DNA of 64,000 nt from Lachnospiraceae bacterium C1.1. GTDB lineage: Bacteria; Bacillota; Clostridia; Lachnospirales; Lachnospiraceae. Shown here in pieces: positions 9,222 through 18,248 of this stretch (positions within the stretch are counted from its first letter, which is position 1; every line of letters starts with the position of its first letter). The DNA lies in assembly GCA_030434875.1 (NCBI GenBank), contig JAUISW010000001.1, forward strand, positions 2,429,501 to 2,493,500, written 5' to 3'. The notes beneath the pieces are model-generated. The model was not told where the DNA came from. It did not search any database and worked only from the letters and a program-made list of their open reading frames with translations. The position numbers and the translations under genes are program-made.

Positions 9222-10981
9222 TTGAACACTTCCGCCTTAGATTTTTCAGCAACCTTTCCGCCTCTGACTTCATAGATAATATCGCAATTTCTGATCGTCG
9301 TAAGTCTGTGAGCAATGATTATCATTGTCTTCTGACCCGCAAGTGCATCAATCGACTCCATTACGGCAGTCTCAGTCTCATTGTCAAGTGCCGAAGTTGC
9401 CTCATCAAGGATCAATACCTTAGGATTGCGATAAAGTGCTCTTGCAATACCGATTCGCTGTCTCTGTCCACCTGATATCTTAACTCCGTTGCTTCCGATA
9501 TTGCTGTCTAGTCCATCAGGCTGTTCCCTTACGAAATCAGCGAGCTGAGCCTCCTCCAACGCTCTCCACACCTCAGCATCATCTATATTGGCGGGATCCA
9601 CTCCGAAAGCCACATTATTTCTGATAGTATCATCTATAATATATATCGTCTGTGGAATATATCCTACTGACTTATGCCATGCATGAAGATGCTCATATAC
9701 ATCAATATCATCGGCATAAATTTTTCCACCCTGTGGTTTGAGAACTCCAAGTATGACATCTGCGAGAGTAGTCTTTCCCGCTCCGGAAGGTCCTATCAAT
9801 GCCACAGACTTATTCTTAGGAATATCAAAGGAAATATTTTCCAGAATGATCTTGTCCGGTTTTGATGGATATGCAAACCTGACATTCTTAAGCTCGACAC
9901 CCTTGTCAATATTTATCTCGGTCTTATCATTATTGTCCTTCTCAACTTCCATCCTAAGTCCCTCGATATTATGAAGATCATCATAAACAGCTTCGAGCGA
10001 AGGCTTGCAGTACATTATCATTCCGATACATCCGCTGATCCTGTTAAATGAAGGGAGCATTCTGACCGCAGCTACAGCAAATACAGACATTATAGGCACA
10101 AAATACTGCATTGATGCACCCATATAAATCCTGACAGCCACAAAGCCCAACAGACCACATATACATATAGTCTCCATCATAGGTCTCGGCAAAAGATTAT
10201 ATATAGCCTGTTTTCTCATAACTTTAATATTGTTTTTATAACTGTCATCATACTTTTCAAGGAAATACTCTTCTTTATTTTGTACCTTTATTTCCTTAAT
10301 CCCACCAAAGCTTTGCAATAACCATTTGCCCTGGATCGCACCAAGCATACGAGCCCTTTCTCCAAGGGCAGTCATTTTTTTCCTATATACCAAAAGAACA
10401 AATAAAAGGAACACTCCCATAAGAACTACAACCGCCATCGTTGTTGCTATATCCTGCATCATCAAAAAAGCAACAAGAAACAGGCATGTAAAGGCTTCAG
10501 TCACCAGCTGGATAAGATTTAACACCACTGTGAAAAAACCATTTACATCAGAGCTGCAGTTTCTCTGAAGTTCTGCAATGTTATGAGAAACATGAAAAAG
10601 ATAGTCCTGACTCAGATAACACTGCATCAGCCTGTATGACACTCTTCTCTGATTGTTATAAGTATAGCGATACTGAAGATTATACATAAAGATCAGATAA
10701 ATGTTTTTAATAATGTAAACAGCTATTAATGCTATTGCCATATAAAGCACAAAAGTTCTGGCATCAGGAATATTAAACAAATCCTTTACTATTTTATATT
10801 TAGATCCTTCCTCATTGATTATCTCAGGATCTGTTATAATGCTGATAAGCGGAAGCACCGCTGAAACCCCAAGGGTTTCCAGCAAAGATCCGCCTATTAT
10901 GACCAACATCACAATAATAAGTTTTAATTTCTGCTCCCTGTCTAATATATAATTAATTTTATGAAGCATTACTATTCCCAT
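9218..10981 (-). CDS. ABC transporter, fused permease/ATPase, PglK-like lipid-linked oligosaccharide flippase
   Basis: 587 residues. The N-terminal 330 residues hold about six membrane helices; the C-terminal ATPase has Walker A GPSGAGKTTL, signature ISGGQRQR, Walker B VLILDEATSALD and H-loop IIAHRL. The half-transporter layout and setting among glycosyltransferases suggest PglK-like flipping of a lipid-linked oligosaccharide across the membrane. The ATG at 10981 is preceded by AGGGGA with 8 bp spacing; an internal ATG at 10969 is less favoured. It lies 2 bp after the acetyltransferase gene. A drug or peptide exporter remains possible but fits the context less well. Confidence 0.9.
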   Translation of the reverse strand: MGIVMLHKINYILDREQKLKLIIVMLVIIGGSLLETLGVSAVLPLISIITDPEIINEEGSKYKIVKDLFNIPDARTFVLYMAIALIAVYIIKNIYLIFMYNLQYRYTYNNQRRVSYRLMQCYLSQDYLFHVSHNIAELQRNCSSDVNGFFTVVLNLIQLVTEAFTCLFLVAFLMMQDIATTMAVVVLMGVFLLFVLLVYRKKMTALGERARMLGAIQGKWLLQSFGGIKEIKVQNKEEYFLEKYDDSYKNNIKVMRKQAIYNLLPRPMMETICICGLLGFVAVRIYMGASMQYFVPIMSVFAVAAVRMLPSFNRISGCIGMIMYCKPSLEAVYDDLHNIEGLRMEVEKDNNDKTEINIDKGVELKNVRFAYPSKPDKIILENISFDIPKNKSVALIGPSGAGKTTLADVILGVLKPQGGKIYADDIDVYEHLHAWHKSVGYIPQTIYIIDDTIRNNVAFGVDPANIDDAEVWRALEEAQLADFVREQPDGLDSNIGSNGVKISGGQRQRIGIARALYRNPKVLILDEATSALDNETETAVMESIDALAGQKTMIIIAHRLTTIRNCDIIYEVRGGKVAEKSKAEVFK

Positions 10982-10983
10982 TG

Positions 10984-11466
10984 TTAATTTCCCCTGTTCT
11001 CAGATAAAAGTATGAATTGAATCTGCTTTTTTTCTTCTGCTGCTTTTTTAATAAAAGACATTTTTTCAAAAAGAGCTGCAGCAGCAGTATTCTCAATTTT
11101 CGTATAGGAGTATAACATATTTAAATGCAATCCGTAAAATCCTATCCGGATCAGCTGCCTTAAAGCTTCCTCCGCTGCCCCCATTCTGCGGAAGTTTTTA
11201 TTGATAACTATTGAAATCTCAGCATTTTTCTCATCATCATCAATATTCTTTAGTGCAGCAAAACCTATATAATCATCATTTTCATCCGCAACAGCAAAAT
11301 CGCGTCTGCTGATACTGAACGCAGACGCAAAAATAAATTTCTCACATTCATCCGGACCGATGCCTTCAAAATCTCCATCCAGAAATCCTGTCGTTTCCGG
11401 ATCCCTGATCCATTCAAGCATCGCTCCGGTATCTGATCTTCTCAATTCACGCAAATGTACATACAT
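10984..11466 (-). CDS. GNAT-family N-acetyltransferase
   Basis: 160 residues with the RimJ/RimL-type GNAT layout: early LRELRRSDTGAMLEWIRDPE, then YIGFAALKNID, EISIVINKNFRRMGAAEEAL (the acetyl-CoA loop) and YSYTKIENTAAAALFEKMSF near the end. In this operon it may acetylate the amino sugar made by the DegT enzyme, much as PglD-type steps do, but this is inference. It sits 7 bp after the lipoprotein gene and 2 bp before the flippase. Confidence 0.85.
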   Translation of the reverse strand: MYVHLRELRRSDTGAMLEWIRDPETTGFLDGDFEGIGPDECEKFIFASAFSISRRDFAVADENDDYIGFAALKNIDDDEKNAEISIVINKNFRRMGAAEEALRQLIRIGFYGLHLNMLYSYTKIENTAAAALFEKMSFIKKAAEEKKQIQFILLSENRGN

Positions 11467-11473
11467 ATATTTT

Positions 11474-12601
11474 TTAATGTCTAATATTTTCCTCTTCTAA
11501 TTTTTTATCTGTCTGTCCGTCCTGACTGATATCTGAGCTCTTTGTACTGCTCAGATCCATATTCTGATCCTGCCCCTGCTTCTGCTGAGCGGAAAGCTTT
11601 GCTGCTTTCTTAGCTTCCCTTCTCTCCTTACGGCTCATTTTCGGCAGCCCCTTATTTCTGTTTTTCAACTTGATAATTCCGAAGATCACCAGCCCAAGGA
11701 AGATCAAAAATGCCCAATGTCTGACTATCCATAAAATAAAGTTACCGAGCACTGTCCTGAATTCATCGATTGAATCAACGAATGCATCAATTAGTTTTTC
11801 AGCATAAGTTCTTTCCTTCTTCTCTTCCTTTACATAAACTGCTACTTCATTAATAGTCATATTAACATATGAATATGAAACATCTGTATCCATACGTCTC
11901 AGATTTGATCTTTCCTGATTGAGAAGTGTCTGTACATTTGTGATCTTCTCTTCTATCACAATAATATCAGCCATTTTATCAGCTTCAGCCATAAGTTCCT
12001 TAAGTCGCTTAAGCTCATCCTCGTAGGCAGAGATCACTTCTTTTGTATCATAATAAGATTGAGAAATATTTTCTGCCGTGGAATTTCTGTAATCCACAAC
12101 ACCCTCGATCTCACCTGCTGAATTCAGAAAACTCTCATAATTTTTACGTGGAACTCTCAATGAAAGATCATACTGCCTGTAGCTTCCCCTTCTGTATCCA
12201 CCGCTTGTATACCAGCTTGTATCCGGATCTGAGTACGACTCCGACTGTATAACGGCTGAGTATTTTTTAGCCAGTGCTTTCGTTGCAGATACAGATTCAT
12301 CAAAGTTTTTACTGCTTATTGACATATTGGTCGTATAGACAATCTTTTCGTCTGTAAGCTCTATAGCCCCGGTTGAATTTTCTCCCGACATTTTTGTCGA
12401 CAGACCATCTTCTCCCTCAAGAACCTGATTGTCATAGTCGGCTGATTCAGCCATATAAGCCGAATCCTCAGCCGCAGCAGCCTCTCTATAACTTCCTCCT
12501 GCCTCGACCGCTGCCGTTTCAGATTTCGAGCTGCCGCATCCGGTCATTAAAGACAACGCTAATAGAACTGTTACCAAAGAAATCCCACTTATCTTTTTCA
12601 T
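11474..12601 (-). CDS. DUF4349-family lipoprotein with C-terminal membrane segment
   Basis: 375 residues. A lipoprotein signal ends in LSLMTGC with the lipid-modified Cys22. The extracellular part carries a DUF4349-like region (EKIVYTTNMSISSKNF, then AENISQSYYDTKEVISAYEDEL and a coiled coil). A membrane helix follows (about 285-310, WIVRHWAFLIFLGLVIFGI), then a lysine-rich cytoplasmic tail. Function is not known for this family; the topology suggests an envelope anchor or sensor. It is first after the promoter at 12638-12666 and has a strong GGAGGG site, so it leads the operon. Confidence 0.85.
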   Translation of the reverse strand: MKKISGISLVTVLLALSLMTGCGSSKSETAAVEAGGSYREAAAAEDSAYMAESADYDNQVLEGEDGLSTKMSGENSTGAIELTDEKIVYTTNMSISSKNFDESVSATKALAKKYSAVIQSESYSDPDTSWYTSGGYRRGSYRQYDLSLRVPRKNYESFLNSAGEIEGVVDYRNSTAENISQSYYDTKEVISAYEDELKRLKELMAEADKMADIIVIEEKITNVQTLLNQERSNLRRMDTDVSYSYVNMTINEVAVYVKEEKKERTYAEKLIDAFVDSIDEFRTVLGNFILWIVRHWAFLIFLGLVIFGIIKLKNRNKGLPKMSRKERREAKKAAKLSAQQKQGQDQNMDLSSTKSSDISQDGQTDKKLEEENIRH

Positions 12602-12637
12602 ATAATCCCTCCAACAGTTTTACAGAGTTTTTTCTTA

Positions 12638-12666
12638 ATTATACTTTAGACTTTAAATATCTACAA
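12638..12666 (-). promoter_or_regulatory. Sigma-A promoter for the DUF4349-glycan operon
   Basis: On the minus strand TTGTAG (12661-12666) is followed by a 17-bp spacer and a perfect TATAAT (12638-12643). It would give a leader of about 30 bases before the ATG at 12601. Confidence 0.75.
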
Positions 12667-12735
12667 GATGTTCCAAATTTAGCACATTAATTAAGAGATA
12701 TTTTGTGAAATAAATACAAAAAAATCCGATATCCA

Positions 12736-12744
12736 TGTTATACT
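12736..12744 (+). promoter_or_regulatory. Extended -10 promoter for the GGDEF-like gene
   Basis: TGTTATACT is an extended -10 (TGnTATACT). No convincing -35 is present, as is common with this class. It is divergent from the operon promoter about 70 bp away. Confidence 0.55.
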
Positions 12745-12798
12745 AAAACTAATATAATGACTCAAATTATCTTAATCAATTTTATTGGGGGATTAAAT

Positions 12799-14397
12799 AT
12801 GTTTGAAGGACAGGTTGATTGGGATGTCAGCGCCTTTGGTTCAAAGGAAGTTCTTGACATGATGCCGGGAGGCTTATGCATATACCATGTTGACGATGAC
12901 CAGTTTATATATGTCAGTCCAAACATGCTCAATATGCTGGGCTACACAGAAGCAGAATTCCGAACAAAATTTAATAACAGATTCTCTGAACTTGTTTACA
13001 TAGAGGACAGGGAGGCTACGATCACCACAATCGTTGACCAGGTTTCTGAGAAGCCCTATGACAGCTGTATTTACAGGATAGAAAAATCTGACGGCACCCT
13101 CATGTGGGTAAAGGACGAAGGTCATCTCACCATGGATTCTGAAGGACGTGAGTGCTTTTTCGTTGTGCTCGTAGATATCACTGAGCTTCATCGTCAGAAT
13201 CTGAAATACAGTGCTAAAAACCAACGTGAATATGACAATGCCATGCAGGAACTCCTTGTTGCAAATCCAAATGCTATATGCGCATACAAGCTTAATCTGA
13301 CCCAAAACACCTGCTCAGACTGCCATGGAGCCTCAGACTTTGTCACAAAACTCATTGATGCAAAAACTGTCGATGAGCTTCTTCAGAGAGTTGGTCTGAC
13401 CATGGTCGATGACTACAGTACCAAATGGTTTGTAGCAAATATCAGCCGCGAAAAACTTCTTGAAAAATATATTCGCGGCGAGCGCCGCCTTACGGTCTCA
13501 TACCGCAGACTCCGTGAAAACGGAAAACCCCTTTGGGTCAAATCCTTCTGTCATATGCTGGAAAACCCTGCTACTCATGATATAGAAGTCATTGTCTATA
13601 CCATAAACGTTGAGCACAGTTACAAAGAAGAAAAAATACTTTCCAGAATATGCGAAAAATTCTATGACTGTTTCGGTCTTATCGATGTTGCCAGCGGAAA
13701 GCTTAAATATTATTACGGAACAAGTAATCTTGAAAATATAGACCTCAATAAAATAAAAGAAGAACTGGGTAAAAAAGAAGTATACTACTACTTCACTGAC
13801 AGCAATGATGTCAAAAAGCAATTAAATTTCTTCTATTTTGATGATCAGGAAGAATATATAATCTTCTCACAGATAGATATGGAAAGGGCAGAACATGCTG
13901 AAAAGAAACATCAGCGTTCACCTAAGTACAGATCGATTGAAAATGTTTTTTCAAGACAAGACGGCGAGTCACAGCTTACCGAGCTTCTTAAGAAGTATCC
14001 AAAAGGCTGTTTCTTCATCTTTGATATTGATGACTTTAAGATCACAAATGATACCTTTGGACATCGCGTAGCAGACCGGATCCTACATAACTTTGCGATC
14101 TACTTGGAGCTCTTCTTCAGCGGAGATGATCTCATCTACAGGCTTGCCGGCGATAAATTTGCAGCTTTCAGCCCCGAGCTTGATACTATAGAAAAAGCAG
14201 GTGAAAGGCTCGAGAGAATCTACGACAGTATCTATGATGTAAAAGTCGAAGGTCAGGATGATCTCGCTATTTCGATCTCAACCGGTGCGCATATCCGGGA
14301 AAACGAAGATGAAAGCTATGAAGAAATGTGCGAAAAGGCTGCCAAGCAGCTACGAATTGTAAAAGCCAACGGTAAATGCTCATTCCTTATCGAATAA
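12799..14397 (+). CDS. PAS-domain protein with degenerate GGDEF domain
   Basis: 532 residues from the ATG at 12799, chosen because GGGGGA sits just upstream; an earlier in-frame ATG at 12757 lacks a site. The first PAS domain (about 15-130, GGLCIYHVDDDQFIYVSPN) is followed by a second PAS-like region (about 150-280) and a divergent linker. The C-terminal GGDEF fold has FDIDDFKITNDTFGH, with normal metal aspartates, but AGDKF in place of GGDEF: the glutamate needed for catalysis is a lysine. It is therefore probably not a diguanylate cyclase, and may bind c-di-GMP or GTP, or signal by dimerization. It is cytoplasmic and monocistronic, ended by the hairpin at 14403. Confidence 0.9.
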   Translation: MFEGQVDWDVSAFGSKEVLDMMPGGLCIYHVDDDQFIYVSPNMLNMLGYTEAEFRTKFNNRFSELVYIEDREATITTIVDQVSEKPYDSCIYRIEKSDGTLMWVKDEGHLTMDSEGRECFFVVLVDITELHRQNLKYSAKNQREYDNAMQELLVANPNAICAYKLNLTQNTCSDCHGASDFVTKLIDAKTVDELLQRVGLTMVDDYSTKWFVANISREKLLEKYIRGERRLTVSYRRLRENGKPLWVKSFCHMLENPATHDIEVIVYTINVEHSYKEEKILSRICEKFYDCFGLIDVASGKLKYYYGTSNLENIDLNKIKEELGKKEVYYYFTDSNDVKKQLNFFYFDDQEEYIIFSQIDMERAEHAEKKHQRSPKYRSIENVFSRQDGESQLTELLKKYPKGCFFIFDIDDFKITNDTFGHRVADRILHNFAIYLELFFSGDDLIYRLAGDKFAAFSPELDTIEKAGERLERIYDSIYDVKVEGQDDLAISISTGAHIRENEDESYEEMCEKAAKQLRIVKANGKCSFLIE

Positions 14398-14402
14398 AAA
14401 TT

Positions 14403-14437
14403 AAGTGCAGAATCCAAAATGGGTTCTGCACTTTTGT
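14403..14437. terminator. Bidirectional intrinsic terminator
   Basis: AAGTGCAGAA pairs with TTCTGCACTT around a short loop, followed by T-rich sequence on the plus side and TTAATTTTTATT on the minus side. It separates the convergent GGDEF-like gene and P-loop/DUF4869 cassette and probably ends both. Confidence 0.85.
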
Positions 14438-14457
14438 CCTTTATTTGACCGGAACAA

Positions 14458-15423
14458 TCAGAAAAATATATTTTCCATACTTTTTATTATCTCATTCCTA
14501 ATAGTTCCCTGCAAATATGCTTTATTTAATTTCTGTTTATTATATCTAAGGTATGTATCTTTCGTAATGTCTATAAGCAATCGAGTAAAAAACCTTTCCC
14601 AACTAAAATATTCTTCCGAATTTATATAATCACCGGGATTCTCAAGTATATTTTTTATTTCATTATTTTTCAAAATTCCACTGTGCAGCAAAATCCATTC
14701 AAACGACTCCGGAAGATATAATTTTATATGACCCACGGCTTCTGTATATTTAATAACCCTTTCAATTTCTGACCCAAATGCTGCTCCATCTGCAACTATT
14801 AGAACTTCTTTATCAGATTTAAGCCTCGTTATTATATCAAGAATATTGGATTTTCCTGATCCGGCAATTATTTCAATTCCTTTTTCTTTTCCTATAGCAT
14901 CAAAGAATTGGAATCCCGAATTGCTATCTTCAGTAATTATAACTTCAGGAAATACTTTCTCCTCTTTATCAGCATTTCCATATATATGATAAAATTCCTG
15001 ATAACATCTCCTTAAATCTCCATATTTACCTGAATGATGGATTCCATAAATTTCATCTACACTATAAGGCAAATTAACCATTCCTTCTCGTGTAACGATC
15101 AAATAATAATTATCTGTATTTTTTATCGTACTTGCAAACTCATCTGACAAAACAAAACTGTTTCCCTCATCAATAAAAATCAGACTGTCTGAAAATTCTG
15201 ATAATTGCCCCCTCCAGGTATTTCCAGAAATAACGCCGCATCTTTTATCTGCATAGACATTTACCATACTATCTTGTCCAAGATTCATATACTCCTGAAT
15301 CATATCAATAAGGGTTGTTTTTCCGCTAGCACTTTCTCCCTTTAAAACTGTTATATTTCTCCTTAGATCAAATTCATAATGTAACCGCTTATTCTCAACA
15401 ATTACGTGGTGTGTTCCCTTCAT
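14458..15423 (-). CDS. OLD-like P-loop ATPase with possible Toprim-like C-terminal domain, partner of the DUF4869-like gene
   Basis: 321 residues. Walker A is GESASGKTT (29-37, Lys35) and a Walker B-like strand SLIFIDEGN has Asp85-Glu86. There is no ABC signature motif in this chain. The second half resembles a Toprim fold of the OLD type: VIITEDSNSG (Glu165), then IIAGSGKSNILDII and VLIVADGAAFG (Asp212), but the DxD of true Toprim nucleases is not complete (D-G-A). I recognise the pairing with a DUF4869-like gene from gut Firmicutes; similar proteins are sometimes annotated as an initiation factor, which the sequence does not support. The start follows AGAGGAAG 12 bp after its partner. Function unknown; a defence or toxin-like role is only a guess. 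Confidence 0.7.
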   Translation of the reverse strand: MKGTHHVIVENKRLHYEFDLRRNITVLKGESASGKTTLIDMIQEYMNLGQDSMVNVYADKRCGVISGNTWRGQLSEFSDSLIFIDEGNSFVLSDEFASTIKNTDNYYLIVTREGMVNLPYSVDEIYGIHHSGKYGDLRRCYQEFYHIYGNADKEEKVFPEVIITEDSNSGFQFFDAIGKEKGIEIIAGSGKSNILDIITRLKSDKEVLIVADGAAFGSEIERVIKYTEAVGHIKLYLPESFEWILLHSGILKNNEIKNILENPGDYINSEEYFSWERFFTRLLIDITKDTYLRYNKQKLNKAYLQGTIRNEIIKSMENIFF

Positions 15424-15435
15424 TATCTACTTCCT

Positions 15436-15873
15436 CTATATATATTTAACAGCTGTTATAACGAATTCCTTCATCGAATGAACAATAGTATTATCGTTCA
15501 TTATCTCAATTTCAAATTCTTCTTTACCAAAATCCATTAAATGTCGAAGATTTACTGTTCTGTCTTCATTTTCAGCAATTTTTAACAACCATTTTGCGCA
15601 ATTATCTCCACAAGTCGAAACATTAAATACAACATCAGGCTCAAATTTCACCAAAATCAATGTTTTAACCCCTCCTGATAACTTCTCAGGCGGAATTTTT
15701 CCCAACACAGGACTATCAATTACACCACTGTACATTACCTCTGATTTATCTACGTCTCTTATCATCTCAACAACAAACGGATCTACTATCCATTCATCTT
15801 CATAATCATTCTTAAAATAGACAGAGGTATTATATATTGAGCCCTGCATATCTCCTAAATAAACCTTCAGCAT
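15436..15873 (-). CDS. DUF4869-like protein with ABC-signature-like LSGG motif
   Basis: 145 residues, soluble, no signal peptide. It opens MLKVYLGDMQGSIYNTSVYF and ends in a tract with INLRHLMDFG-like character (VNLRHLMDFGKEEFEI), matching my memory of DUF4869. Residues 65-72 read LSGGVKTL, the form of an ABC/SMC signature, followed by a hydrophobic strand and STCGDNCAKW where a Walker B would be expected; no P-loop is present. Its partner downstream has a P-loop and acidic Walker B but no signature. The two may form one composite ATPase. SD GGAGA is present. It starts 62 bp after the decayed ATPase copy ends. Confidence 0.7.
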   Translation of the reverse strand: MLKVYLGDMQGSIYNTSVYFKNDYEDEWIVDPFVVEMIRDVDKSEVMYSGVIDSPVLGKIPPEKLSGGVKTLILVKFEPDVVFNVSTCGDNCAKWLLKIAENEDRTVNLRHLMDFGKEEFEIEIMNDNTIVHSMKEFVITAVKYI

Positions 15874-15935
15874 AATTTTTCTCCTGATTTACCTAATATA
15901 GCTTGTTACCTCATTATTTTCTATAATTCTTACTT

Positions 15936-16462
15936 CTATTTAATAAATTTATCTATTTTACAGCTATGTGTTTTTTTCTTTTCATCATAATTAATTCCTA
16001 CAAACAGTAAGTTTCCTGAATAAAGCTCAAGTTCAGAATAATAGTTTTTATTTCTTATCTGTTCTATTGCAGACTCTACACATTTATCTTTCTTTAATTC
16101 TATTATAAGAGCTGGCTTATCCGGTACATACGGAATTAAAACCACCTCTGCAAAGCCTTTTCCTGTCGTAAGTTCTCTAAATATACTATATTTATTAAAT
16201 TTATCCTTAAATGAAGGATCAGATGCGATCATATAATTTGAAAATAACTCAAACGAATCACACCCTTTTGAATAATATGCCGCAAGAGCATATTTCCGGC
16301 AATTGTTTTTCCGAATCTGCGCGGTCTTGACATACAGACATATTTATTTTTTTCTTCCATAATCTCATTGATCTTTGCGATCATCATGGTTTTGTCAACG
16401 TAGGTCTTCCTTCTCGCAATCTGTGTAAAGTTTTCATTATCCGGATTTAAATATATGCCCAT
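15936..16462 (-). pseudogene. Decayed copy of the AAA-ATPase-like/PD-(D/E)XK gene
   Basis: The N-terminal 59 codons match the intact copy upstream almost exactly (MGIYLNPDNENFTQIARRKT on). An extra AG at about 16285-16288 (GCAAGAGCA against GCAAGCA) shifts the frame after GNML. The reading then resumes in the other frame and jumps from a site equal to residue about 94 of the intact copy straight to its last 90 residues, ending with the EXK-type nuclease strand (IIELKKDK) and the C-terminus. About 340 codons are missing; the junction falls at the similar strings NKYN/NEYT, which points to deletion between short direct repeats. It may still give a 98-residue fragment from an ATG at 16232, but is best called dead. 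Confidence 0.85.
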
Positions 16463-16478
16463 ATTATCATCCCCTTCT

Positions 16479-16616
16479 TTACTCTATAATTCCAGTCTCA
16501 AAGCATAAACTGGTGCGTGTTTACACGCAAATCCGTTTATGCTTTAGAGACGACAACAGTAAGGTAAAACGTCCAGTGGACGTTTTACGGGCACGTTTTG
16601 ATGCGGCATTAGAGTG
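16479..16616. repeat. Structured repeat, copy A (short form)
   Basis: It fills the gap before the decayed ATPase copy. It contains a perfect 11-bp stem (16500-16510 with 16535-16545) holding an inner GCGTG/CACGC stem, then the core hairpin GTAAAACGTCC-AGT-GGACGTTTTAC at 16564-16588, shared exactly with copies B and C. The ends ACTCTATAAT and ATTAGAGT can pair to close the element. The 47-bp segment 16559-16605 is identical in all three copies. Confidence 0.75.
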
Positions 16617-16655
16617 ATTTTAATCTATAGCTGTGAATAATTCAGGTTATATTTA

Positions 16656-18230
16656 TTATTTCAGAAATTTTTCTATCTTACAGCTGTGTGTTTTCCTGTC
16701 TTCGTCATAGTTTATTCCGACAAAGAGCAGATTTCCATGATAATGCTCCAGTTCCGCAAAATATTCTTTATTCTTGATCTGTTCAATCGCACTTTCGGCA
16801 GTTTTATCCTTTTTCAATTCAATGATCATTGCAGGTTTATCCGGTACAAACGGAATATAAATAACATCTGCAAAACCCTTTCCTGCCGTTACTTCCCTAA
16901 ATACCGTATATTCATTCAGGGCGTAGATGTAAGCGAGATAAATCGCACTCTGCAGTGCGTCCTCATTATTGTAACTTCTGTTTGAGGTTACATGAATATG
17001 GCTGATATCCAACGCCTTAGCTACTGCTTCTTCATCTCCTGCAATGGTTTTTCCAAGCAGATTTTCCGATTTTTTTATAATATTATCCGTCACTTTATAG
17101 TTTTTATCACCTTCAACGGCATTCAGCCATTCCTGCCTTACCTCTCTGTTTGGAATATAGCAAGTGCCATCATCGATATTAAAGGCAAGATATCCCAGAT
17201 ATGTAAGATAGGTAAAAACATCACTTTTTGTTACGAACGAATCCATCGTGTTCATGAACCTGGTTACGTTTACCTTTACGCTCTCCCCTGACAGCATCCT
17301 GATCACATCTTCACGCATTCCCTCGAAGTTTTCCCTTATTCTGTCAGCTATGGCAGCGTAGGATGATGTCCGGCTCCAATAATTTCCAAAACGCTTCTTT
17401 GTCATAGATGTAATTACCGACTCAGGATTGTATATTTCACAGCCGTCAAGATCATAACCGTCATACCACCTTTTGCACTCCTCAAAGTCCATATCATATT
17501 CCATGCATAAATTTCTGACTTCATCCCTTGTGAATCCGAAAAATTCACTGAGTTCTCCGGCATCCAGAATAGTATATTCATCAAAATTATTCAATTTCGA
17601 CTGCACTTTGTCCCTCACCACAGGCAGTATTCCCGTGATATACGCCAGCGCTATTGCCGAACTTAAGGTATCACTCTTAAATAAGCCGTTCAAAAAACCA
17701 AGATATTCATTAAATAACTCTGCTTCAAAATTTTCCCTTACAAGTATGTCATATTCATCTATGATAATTACAAACTTTTCTTTTTTTTTCGCATAAACTC
17801 TCAAAATCGCCTGCGCAAGGGTATCTTCTTCCAAAATCCCAACATTGCTGAATTCTTCAATAACTTCTTTCTTTATCTCACGATTTATACGCCTGATAAG
17901 CTCAGACTTGTCAGCCATATTTTGATATTCACTGTTCATGTCGATCTTGATGACATTATATTTATTCAGCTTCTCCTTAAAAGAAGCATCCCCGGCAATT
18001 TTAAATTTTGAAAAAAGCTCTGTGGAATCACAGCCCTTTGAATAATATGCCGCAAGCATATTTCCGGCAATTGTTTTTCCGAATCTGCGCGGTCTTGACA
18101 TACAGACATATTTATTTTTTTCATCCATAATCTCATTGATCTTTGCGATCATCATGGTTTTGTCAACGTAGGTCTTCCTTCTCGCAATCTGTGTAAAGTT
18201 TTCATTATCCGGATTTAAATATATGCCCAT
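16656..18230 (-). CDS. AAA-ATPase-like / PD-(D/E)XK nuclease-like protein (DUF1703 type)
   Basis: 524 residues. The N-terminal AAA-ATPase-like domain has a divergent P-loop SRPRRFGKT, Walker B VIIIDEYD and the family segment RRWYDGYDL-like KRWYDGYDLDGCEIYNPESV. The C-terminal part is a PD-(D/E)XK fold: AGKGFADVIYIP (acidic residue) and AMIIELKKDK (EXK). The family is expanded in anaerobes and its biology is poorly known; a link to mobile elements or defence has been suggested, not shown here. A GGGGA ribosome site lies 7 bp from the ATG. A decayed paralogue lies directly downstream, and a structured repeat lies directly upstream of both copies. Confidence 0.88.
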   Translation of the reverse strand: MGIYLNPDNENFTQIARRKTYVDKTMMIAKINEIMDEKNKYVCMSRPRRFGKTIAGNMLAAYYSKGCDSTELFSKFKIAGDASFKEKLNKYNVIKIDMNSEYQNMADKSELIRRINREIKKEVIEEFSNVGILEEDTLAQAILRVYAKKKEKFVIIIDEYDILVRENFEAELFNEYLGFLNGLFKSDTLSSAIALAYITGILPVVRDKVQSKLNNFDEYTILDAGELSEFFGFTRDEVRNLCMEYDMDFEECKRWYDGYDLDGCEIYNPESVITSMTKKRFGNYWSRTSSYAAIADRIRENFEGMREDVIRMLSGESVKVNVTRFMNTMDSFVTKSDVFTYLTYLGYLAFNIDDGTCYIPNREVRQEWLNAVEGDKNYKVTDNIIKKSENLLGKTIAGDEEAVAKALDISHIHVTSNRSYNNEDALQSAIYLAYIYALNEYTVFREVTAGKGFADVIYIPFVPDKPAMIIELKKDKTAESAIEQIKNKEYFAELEHYHGNLLFVGINYDEDRKTHSCKIEKFLK

Positions 18231-18248
18231 ATTATCATCCCCTTCTTC

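Noticed and set aside
14830..14870. Second P-loop (GSGKSN) in the OLD-like protein
   Set aside because: It lacks a full GxxxxGK[S/T] context and fits better as the GK-S-N loop between Toprim-like strands.
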